From: Ga0074139 sp964515195
Lineage (GTDB): Bacteria > Bdellovibrionota > Bdellovibrionia > Bdellovibrionales > Bdellovibrionaceae
DNA length: 40,829 nt
Assembly: GCA_964515195.1 (NCBI GenBank)
Contig: CAZETK010000027.1
Location: 1 to 40,829, forward strand
Direction of reading: 5' to 3'
The stretch's first letter is position 1. Each line of letters opens with the position of its first letter. The notes below the pieces were generated by a model. It saw only the letters and a list, made by a program, of their open reading frames with translations, was not told the DNA's origin and did no database searches. A program made the translations under genes and the position numbers. Shown piece by piece: positions 34,415-40,829 of this stretch.

Positions 34415-37114
34415 TCAGAGGGATTTCGCGGGTAAGTAGTCTTGATAAATTTGATAATCCACTTTTCGGGACTCGCTGGTGACTCGGTTCATGTAGCTGT
34501 CCCAAATAAGAGACTGAAATTCCTGCGGATCAAGACCCAACTCTTTGAGATGATTTTCTGCATCTTGCTTCCAAAGCTTTGGATTTTTCTTCCATCTCTC
34601 AATGTGCTTCGCGTTAAAGCGCGGCTTCAGCTCAAGGGGTTCAGAGGAGTTAAAGCTTTTGTTTAACAGCGCTCGTAAATATTTAATATGAAGCGCTGCC
34701 ATCACTTCATCTGTTGGGGCATCAAAGAATCGAGCTTCGCCACGTCCATATACTTTGTTAAAATTCGGAAACCAAGCTTGCAGGGAATTTTTGATGTCTA
34801 ACGTACGCTCATAATAAATCTCAGGTAAAATCGGAGTCATCAATGACGTTAAATTCAGAGGAACATACTTAGGCTTTCGATTCACATACGTATTGAAGTA
34901 TCGAATCTCATACAAAAGGCGACCCAAATCGTTCCAATCACCGTTAAAGTTTTTAATCTTTTCGGCCATTTCAGGCGCGCGCACTACGGGATGAGCCGCG
35001 TGAATACGCTTCGGATGCTGCCACAGAAATAAAATCACTTCTTGATTTGACTCAAAGTAGCTGATCAGGTTCAGGACAGCCCTCGTTCCCACTTCCACAG
35101 GATACTTTTTCAAGAACGAAAGATCGAAATTTCCATGGGCACCGCCCGCATTCCGACGAGGCAACAATCCCCGCGCCCGACCTTCTTGGTAAAGAGTGGC
35201 AATCGGGCCCTGGATCGATTGGGGTGAAAACTTAGGCGTGACTATTTCAATATGGCCATCATAGGCCTGAATGATCTCACCAGCTTCATTGTATTTACGT
35301 TGAATTCCATCCCATTCAAACCGCCATTCATTCTGTTGAGGATCTTTTACCGTGTATTTGACAGAGATGCCGTGACCGTGACCATCATTTCCATAGAGAA
35401 CTGGAGACTCAAAATTTGTTCTACTGGCAAAGGCCTTGGCAAAGCCTAGAATTCCCGTGTGGGCTTCCTCCGATTGAAATTTCATATTATCAGGAAGGCG
35501 AACTGAGTATTCGATTCCAAGATCGACTCGGTTGGCATCGATGGGGCCTGTTAAATTCACGTTAATAGACGGAATTTGAAATGATACCGGACGTGGTTTC
35601 AAGTACAACTCACCGTCTAAGTCCAATCTTACTGTACCTGCGAATTTTCTAAGTGCTCGCTTGATACGCGTTAAAGCGCGCTTTCTTTCTTCCAGCTTTT
35701 GAGCACGTGTTGATTCTGCGTTTTGAACCACCCTCAAGTAGTCCCGGCCGATATCAACTAATGATCGAGCATAAAGCGCTTGTGCCTCTTTATACTTTTC
35801 CCATTTATAACTAAGATCAAAACGATTTTCCCAGGGCAGGAGCGGTGCAATGATTTTGGTGCGGTAATTGTTTTTAGCATTAGCAGCCTTACCCCAAGTT
35901 AACATCGGGAATGACTCTTCAAATCTTTCCAACACACTAACTTCGCCTCGGCTAAGGTAGCTGCGAGTTAGCGAGTGCAGGCTGGCATTAGTATCAAACT
36001 GGTAGCTTCCGAAAGCCTTAATCCCTTGGTAATCACCGGTTACCAATCGGGATTCAAGGGCGGCTTCGACAAACTCCCGCATAACCCCTTTATTCCCAGA
36101 GCGAATTTCCCAATCTGGTACGAAACCTGTCTGAGCCGGAATATCGGGACTTGCTGGAAAATTTCGAGCTCCTACCAACCGGTACTTATCATGAAACGCT
36201 TCCGCCCGATTCAATGAAACAACATCTATTAATTCCGCCAATGAATTCGTGGAATAAACGCCGAGGTAGGGGTGATCCACAACTGTTCGTCCCGATAAGT
36301 CCGTATCGGTACGTTTCATTTGCCGCCAATAAAGATACCAAGTGGCGGTATCCATAATCTCTATATAATGAGGGGCCATCTCTTGTCGTGCGAGATTGTC
36401 TTTGGGCCACGCATGAAATAGATGTTGGTGACCGATTTTCTGATCCAAGAACTTTTCCACTTGAGCACGAAGAGCCATAAAAGCGGCTCGATTGACCTGC
36501 CCGCCATCCGAGCGCACTTCCCAACTGCCTAAATCATCACCAACAGTGATTCCATGAGGAGCCTTTTTGTTAACGGTAATGTCATCATACGTTACCAGAC
36601 GAGATTCAAATAAAAAATCCGCCTGACTAGAAGTCAAAAGCTGCAAAGGGTTTTCGACGGACAAAAAGTAATCAAAACGTTCTTTGAGGGTCATGGCTCC
36701 CCAGTCAATCATGTCATCGATTAACCGATCGGATCTGAGCTTAAGTTGGCTCAACCAGTTGATAAGTATAGGCTTGGTTTCAGGATTATTTATTTCTTTT
36801 TCAAATCTTTCACGGATTTTGTTTTTAAAGCTGGGACGAATTTCACTGAACCACCGTCGAATGTTGGCAAAATCAGAGCCTTCTGCCTCGAAACTATGGA
36901 CAATCGGAACATCCGTTCCATAGGCTCGCTCGACGAGTTCTTTGTTGGATTTTAGAAGTGTCGCTTCTCGGTTGCCCTTGATAATTTGTTCGAATTTATT
37001 GAAGGCAGATGGAACAGCGCCTACGCGAAATAATCCTACACAATTGCGAGTCTGTGCCTGCGCAAAAGATAGCGCAAGAAAGCACGACACGATAAAGACG
37101 CGAGCTAACAACAT
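34415..37114 (-). CDS. Large exported protein with possible carboxylate-amine-ligase-like domain
   Basis: 899 residues from ATG 37,114, chosen because GGAGG lies 8 nt upstream; a TTG eleven codons earlier is in frame. The signal peptide is MLLARVFIVSCFLALSFAQA. The N-terminal half has no motifs I recognise. In the second half, LGIEYSVRLP, then DGHIEIVTPKFSP, then GGAHGNFDLSF recall the glutamate-cysteine-ligase/amidoligase fold, in which conserved E and H residues bind ATP and metal. The similarity is faint. An exported ATP-dependent ligase would be surprising, so other folds remain possible. Confidence 0.6.
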   Translation of the reverse strand: MLLARVFIVSCFLALSFAQAQTRNCVGLFRVGAVPSAFNKFEQIIKGNREATLLKSNKELVERAYGTDVPIVHSFEAEGSDFANIRRWFSEIRPSFKNKIRERFEKEINNPETKPILINWLSQLKLRSDRLIDDMIDWGAMTLKERFDYFLSVENPLQLLTSSQADFLFESRLVTYDDITVNKKAPHGITVGDDLGSWEVRSDGGQVNRAAFMALRAQVEKFLDQKIGHQHLFHAWPKDNLARQEMAPHYIEIMDTATWYLYWRQMKRTDTDLSGRTVVDHPYLGVYSTNSLAELIDVVSLNRAEAFHDKYRLVGARNFPASPDIPAQTGFVPDWEIRSGNKGVMREFVEAALESRLVTGDYQGIKAFGSYQFDTNASLHSLTRSYLSRGEVSVLERFEESFPMLTWGKAANAKNNYRTKIIAPLLPWENRFDLSYKWEKYKEAQALYARSLVDIGRDYLRVVQNAESTRAQKLEERKRALTRIKRALRKFAGTVRLDLDGELYLKPRPVSFQIPSINVNLTGPIDANRVDLGIEYSVRLPDNMKFQSEEAHTGILGFAKAFASRTNFESPVLYGNDGHGHGISVKYTVKDPQQNEWRFEWDGIQRKYNEAGEIIQAYDGHIEIVTPKFSPQSIQGPIATLYQEGRARGLLPRRNAGGAHGNFDLSFLKKYPVEVGTRAVLNLISYFESNQEVILFLWQHPKRIHAAHPVVRAPEMAEKIKNFNGDWNDLGRLLYEIRYFNTYVNRKPKYVPLNLTSLMTPILPEIYYERTLDIKNSLQAWFPNFNKVYGRGEARFFDAPTDEVMAALHIKYLRALLNKSFNSSEPLELKPRFNAKHIERWKKNPKLWKQDAENHLKELGLDPQEFQSLIWDSYMNRVTSESRKVDYQIYQDYLPAKSL

Positions 37115-37373
37115 ACGATCTGCCTCCGCATGGCAATCGGAATGCAACCCTTATGCCTTGGAGGTTATTTTTGTAATGTGCTTAGATTTCAACGATTTAA
37201 TGACAATCCGGTGGGGCCGATCAGGCTTATGAACTGTATAATTATTAGTGAACGCCGCGCTTATGGTTCACACACACGAATTGAATCATATTAAAAGACG
37301 ACCTTATCGGTAGAAAACTTAAGGACATCGGCTGATGTCTGAATCTTTGACAGTCAAAAAATGCCGGTCGAAA

Positions 37374-38135
37374 TCAGGGACCTGAAACTGTAGAAATCGG
37401 TGCTGCTAAGAAAGGGGCATCCACGGCGCTTCCATCAATAAAGACCGCTTTCAAAACGGCACAACGGAAAGCATTCGAGGCAACATCACAGGTCATCGCA
37501 AAGTCTAACAGATCTCGTTGGGGTACGCGCTTAGCGGAATTTGGCAATGCCATGTTTGATACAAATGCCGGAACATTTGGTAACTCCATAACCTTAACTT
37601 CATCTTCGTGGCAACCGCGGCAGCTTGTTCCTCCGTCAGCGGCTGCAATCTTTAAGTATGGCTCTTCTGATAAAACTTCCCCCATAACTGGGAATTGAAT
37701 TTCTGCTTTGATGGATCTAAAAACGTCGGTGACTAAGCTCATCTCGAGGAGATCTCGGCCAAGGCCATCAGGAACCACGCTGAGTATAAGATTTTTATTA
37801 AAAATAAAAATCCGCGGACTTTCATAACCGGCAGCTGGCTGGACGCTGGCCGCATTGTTGACGGCGTAAATCTGAAATGGCTTAGGTAAAAACGATAAAA
37901 AGCAGGGAATTGTCACAGGTTTTTGAATTTGATTAATAAGCTGAACTGTTTGTTCGATGGTGGTGGGCTCGATGGGCGCCTCTTCATTTATCAATTTACA
38001 TTCGGCTGTAGATTGAAAATTTGAAATCCCGTCAGCGGCTCCGACTTGCTTTCGAAATTGGCCACTACAGTTATTATAGGCAATAAGTAAAAAGGTCGCC
38101 ATAACCATAGTTGTTACTATTCGAAAGGTGTGCAT
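37374..38135 (-). CDS. Lipoprotein with one CXXCH motif (possible cytochrome c-like)
   Basis: 253 residues. The lipobox is around C23 (LLIAYNNCSG), typical of Bdellovibrio lipoproteins ending in NC. SCRGCHEDE at 171-179 carries a single CXXCH, the covalent heme-attachment motif. It also has further cysteines (C47, C78, and two near residues 217-226). The distal Met ligand is not obvious. It may be an outer-membrane heme protein or an unrelated one with a chance motif. The gene follows the ctaA operon on the minus strand after a 110-bp gap. Confidence 0.65.
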   Translation of the reverse strand: MHTFRIVTTMVMATFLLIAYNNCSGQFRKQVGAADGISNFQSTAECKLINEEAPIEPTTIEQTVQLINQIQKPVTIPCFLSFLPKPFQIYAVNNAASVQPAAGYESPRIFIFNKNLILSVVPDGLGRDLLEMSLVTDVFRSIKAEIQFPVMGEVLSEEPYLKIAAADGGTSCRGCHEDEVKVMELPNVPAFVSNMALPNSAKRVPQRDLLDFAMTCDVASNAFRCAVLKAVFIDGSAVDAPFLAAPISTVSGP

Positions 38136-38245
38136 AGCTTTAGTATAGATGACAAATATGTCGTTTATGAACCATTGTTTTCACAATGACTGTATATAGA
38201 GACTATTGTTTCACTTTGAGATCAGCATTAGAAAAAACCCAGACG

Positions 38246-39259
38246 TTAGTGATCCATGCTTAGGCGTGGGCGTTCTACTCGAAATATAATATTACAATAA
38301 CCCAACCAAATCAGCACCGCCATCATCTGATGGAAAACCGCCAAGTGTATGGGGGCGTGTAAAAGCAAAGTTGAAATCCCTAAGACGATTTGAATCAAAA
38401 CCACACTGACCAAATGCAGAGTCAGCCTTTTGAATAAAGGGCTTTCGCGCTTGACTAAGTACGCGCTCGTAACCAATACGAAGGTACCAGTTATGATACC
38501 CAACCACCTGTGAATCCATTGCACTGTGATTGGATTTTCAAATAAATTGCGAAAGGCCGGCTTAAAGTGCAACCCATCGGGCGGCCAAAAGCTATCACCC
38601 ATCAATGGAAACGTGTTGAACACCTGACCCGCTCGCAGTCCACTTGTAAAACACCCATAGATAATCTGAAGTACTATAAGAACTCCCATGAGTACAATCA
38701 TAGAGTAGCCCTGGCGAGAGAGCTGAACCGGAATCGATTTTTTCATTTTTGCTAACGGATAGTAAACAGTCGTCATAGTTATCAGGGCCAATAAAAAGTG
38801 AACAGTCAGCATAAAATGGCTGACTGATGGCCGATGATTAAGTCCCGTTCTGACCATAAGCCAGCCGATAAGACCCTGAAAAGTGATCAGTGCCGGCAAA
38901 AATAAAGCGTAACGTCCAGTCGCGACTCCCTTTTTCCAGAACAAAAAACCCATGGCTGCGGCCACAAAGAAAATTACCCGCCCCAATACTCGATGGATAT
39001 ACTCCCACCAAAAAATTCCCTTATAGTCCTCAAGCTCAAAGTGAGCATTATGCTGTTGGAACTCTGGAGAGTTTTGATAAAGTGTGAATTCTTTTTGCCA
39101 GGCTTCTTCTGTCAACGGCGGTAAAATTCCGGTAACAGGCCGCCACTCTGTGATTGAGAGCCCGGACTTCGTGAGTCGTGTGATACCGCCGACGGATATC
39201 ATCATGAGTAATAAAACTAGAAGGCTAACTAGCCATGCGATCCTTTGATGTTTAGACAT
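38246..39259 (-). CDS. ctaA: Heme A synthase
   Basis: 337 residues with eight predicted membrane helices. Conserved histidines lie in EYIHRVLGR, TVHFLLAL, WIHRWLGI and VFHQMMAV, and the extracytoplasmic GGITRLTKSGLSITEWRPVTG is a hallmark of CtaA/COX15. It hydroxylates the C8 methyl of heme O to make heme A for cytochrome oxidase. The start overlaps the upstream oxidase-like gene by 31 nt; a second ATG is not obvious. Both are in one leftward operon. Confidence 0.95.
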   Translation of the reverse strand: MSKHQRIAWLVSLLVLLLMMISVGGITRLTKSGLSITEWRPVTGILPPLTEEAWQKEFTLYQNSPEFQQHNAHFELEDYKGIFWWEYIHRVLGRVIFFVAAAMGFLFWKKGVATGRYALFLPALITFQGLIGWLMVRTGLNHRPSVSHFMLTVHFLLALITMTTVYYPLAKMKKSIPVQLSRQGYSMIVLMGVLIVLQIIYGCFTSGLRAGQVFNTFPLMGDSFWPPDGLHFKPAFRNLFENPITVQWIHRWLGIITGTFVLVTSAYLVKRESPLFKRLTLHLVSVVLIQIVLGISTLLLHAPIHLAVFHQMMAVLIWLGYCNIIFRVERPRLSMDH

Positions 39260-40632
39260 TTTTTTTCACTTTCAAACTTCAAATTGAGGCCATTACCCGC
39301 TTTTCCAGCTTGGCCTCGCAGCGACCTTGTCACTCCCAAGTGGGGAACGATAGCAATCGCAAAAAGGATTCCACCAATCAAAGCCAGGATTCCACCGATA
39401 GCCATCACACCAATCCCTAAACTCTGGCCCCAGTGAGTGAATTGATGCTCGCTTCCGTAGGTCTTTCGAGCCATTCCAAACGCTCCCGCCATAAACATCC
39501 CGCCCGCAAAGACAGCCTGGCCAATCCCATACCACCATACGGAACGATTCACCCATCGGCCTTCGACGCTGGCGAGAGCTGAATAACCCAATGCCATCAA
39601 GGCCAACGTCACTGCGCCAATGCTCGCGTGGTAGTGACCGGGGACCCTCATGTCGGCGCCTCTGATAAAGCCACCAAAAATAAATCCCATGATCAAAAGC
39701 AAGGCACTCATAACAAAAGCCATAACTTCATAGTTTTTCAAATCTGAACGACGGAATGAAAACCGTCGAAGCGCAAAAACCAGAAAAAGAAGAATGGGCG
39801 GAGCAATTCCCCACTGCATCAGAAAAGTAAAACCCTCACGATACTCAGAGCTTGTCACATCGAAGTACAGAATTACGGGGACTAAAAATATAGGAAGCCC
39901 CATCCACGCGAAAATACCAAAAAGACTGGACCGATTTAAAATCGGACGTCCGTGCCGTCTTGAAAGAAAAATAACCCAGCAGCAAACGGTAAACACGGCG
40001 GCCGCGTGCTGAATCATATGGCCGCCACCCCACATACCAAGCTCAAAAAATCGGATCTCAGAAATCATTTGAATCTTGGAAAGATGATAAAACGAGAGTC
40101 CTAAAGCCACCGCTGCCAGCATCAAAAATGCGGAACCCACTATAAGCCCAAAACGGATCTCAAACAAACCAGGCCACTTTTCCCGTAATTTGGCGTCATC
40201 CACAAAAATCTTCGGCGACAAGATACCGATAACGATTCCCAAAAGGTAGATCGCAAGTCCCCAATAATAACGCTCATGACTCAGAATCGGTATATAATTG
40301 GAAAGAATCGCACGAACTCCATCCTGCGGCGGAACACTGAACAGCAACAAGGCTCCGACCATCGAAAGCGCAAACCCAATCCAGGACATTCGCGTCGATA
40401 AGGCATTCCGCGATTTTGTCGCAAAATATAAAAGTCCCATCGGAAGTGCCGTGAACCATACAAGCGTTGAAAGGTTCACATGAACAACCAGGCACCATCG
40501 GATGAATTCAATATCAACTAATTGCTTAATTCCCGGCATTTTGGCGCCAGAAACCAGAACCGCCAGCAGACCGCTCGCCAAGAGAGCTGCGATTCCTAGA
40601 ATGTTCCAGGCTCTTGTCAAAGAACTATTCAT
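39229..40632 (-). CDS. Divergent heme-copper oxidase subunit I-like protein
   Basis: 467 residues with about 11-12 membrane helices and an excellent AAGGAGG before the ATG. H51 (VVHVNLSTLVWF) corresponds to a low-spin heme ligand. H205 or H209 in WGGGHMIQHAAAV corresponds to the CuB helix VI His. H333-x-H335 in VPGHYHASIG matches the HFH of heme a3/a. The paired CuB histidines of helix VII are missing; that region reads VTSSEYREGFTF. It is coupled to ctaA downstream and to a cut gene upstream. The oxidase assignment is by resemblance; activity is uncertain. Confidence 0.7.
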   Translation of the reverse strand: MNSSLTRAWNILGIAALLASGLLAVLVSGAKMPGIKQLVDIEFIRWCLVVHVNLSTLVWFTALPMGLLYFATKSRNALSTRMSWIGFALSMVGALLLFSVPPQDGVRAILSNYIPILSHERYYWGLAIYLLGIVIGILSPKIFVDDAKLREKWPGLFEIRFGLIVGSAFLMLAAVALGLSFYHLSKIQMISEIRFFELGMWGGGHMIQHAAAVFTVCCWVIFLSRRHGRPILNRSSLFGIFAWMGLPIFLVPVILYFDVTSSEYREGFTFLMQWGIAPPILLFLVFALRRFSFRRSDLKNYEVMAFVMSALLLIMGFIFGGFIRGADMRVPGHYHASIGAVTLALMALGYSALASVEGRWVNRSVWWYGIGQAVFAGGMFMAGAFGMARKTYGSEHQFTHWGQSLGIGVMAIGGILALIGGILFAIAIVPHLGVTRSLRGQAGKAGNGLNLKFESEKKCLNIKGSHG

Positions 40633-40829
40633 GGTGAGCCTCCTTCAAAACCGCTTTTTTCTCATTAGGCGAGTAATGAATCAAGGCCACACGCCCTGGC
40701 TTAAACTCAACGCGCTTTCGAAGATCCAGCCTTACAACTTCAGGGTTGGTTGACTCTAACGGCTCCAAAGAAAATCCAATCTCGTGCTCACCGGCTTCGA
40801 TTTCAATTTCGCGGCTGACGTAAATAGGG
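40625..40829 (-). CDS. Hypothetical protein, C-terminal part only (cut by right edge)
   Basis: The minus strand is open from the right edge to TAG at 40,625-40,627, giving the last 67 residues, ending AVLKEAHHE. The segment IYVSREIEIEAGEHEIGFSL and LDLRKRVEFKPGRVALIHYS is beta-rich, consistent with a small domain. Its stop overlaps the oxidase-like start by 8 nt, so the genes are coupled. No family is recognised from this part. Confidence 0.65.
   Translation of the reverse strand, partial: PIYVSREIEIEAGEHEIGFSLEPLESTNPEVVRLDLRKRVEFKPGRVALIHYSPNEKKAVLKEAHHE

Noticed and set aside
38172..38190. CATTGT/ACAATG hairpin after ctaA
   Set aside because: Only six base pairs and no T-run on either strand, so not listed as a terminator.

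Overview
The window reads as a chromosome segment of a predatory or predator-like member of the Bdellovibrionota. The evidence is two TIGR02147-type regulators, a small MglA-like GTPase next to recR and nadA, several secreted proteins with GGADGGGG- or peptidase-type signatures, and generally moderate GC. Organism identity is inferred from gene content only.

Region 1 (about 1-14,853) is the right-hand part of an integrated genetic element lodged against the 3' end of the tmRNA gene ssrA. From left to right it holds: a truncated membrane-protein gene with a small upstream partner (minus strand); an XRE regulator with a cluster of GGCATAR half-sites; a type I restriction-modification operon read leftward in the order RHH protein, hsdR, a 142-residue protein, hsdS, hsdM, chained by short overlaps; a rightward cassette of an HTH regulator, a D-ExK nuclease-like protein, a stand-alone RarA C-terminal-like protein and a serine recombinase; a repeat-rich non-coding stretch (9,983-10,421); a small leftward HTH-like protein; and a rightward replication and integration module (HTH, archaeo-eukaryotic-type primase, primase partner with winged helix, excisionase-like protein, tyrosine integrase). 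A last XRE gene lies between the integrase and the tmRNA. The left end of the element is outside the window, and no capsid or tail genes are visible.

Region 2 (14,816-22,306) is core chromosome: ssrA with its own terminator and extended -10 promoter, a TIGR02147 protein, a secreted Gly/Pro-rich protein, a PAP2 phosphatase overlapping an SrkA-type kinase, isocitrate dehydrogenase, and a lipoprotein/outer-membrane protein pair.

Region 3 (22,431-28,602) starts with the SRP RNA and continues with dnaX-ebfC-recR-mglA-nadA, a small phosphopantetheinyl transferase-like protein, a PilZ-like protein and an unknown leftward gene.

Region 4 (28,750-38,135) carries an EI24/CysZ-type membrane protein and a second TIGR02147 protein. 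It then carries a run of exported proteins: a 582-residue protein, a trypsin-like protease, a papain-like cysteine peptidase, a large protein with faint carboxylate-amine-ligase features, and a CXXCH lipoprotein. These may be part of the predatory secretome.

Region 5 (38,246-40,829) is a leftward operon with heme A synthase and a divergent heme-copper-oxidase subunit I-like protein that lacks the usual paired CuB histidines. A further gene is cut by the right edge.

The parts that look least described are the 142-residue paralogue of the HsdR C-terminal module, the HTH/nuclease/RarA-tail/recombinase cassette, the duplicated regulatory module upstream of two HTH genes, and the repeat-rich 9,983-10,421 stretch.
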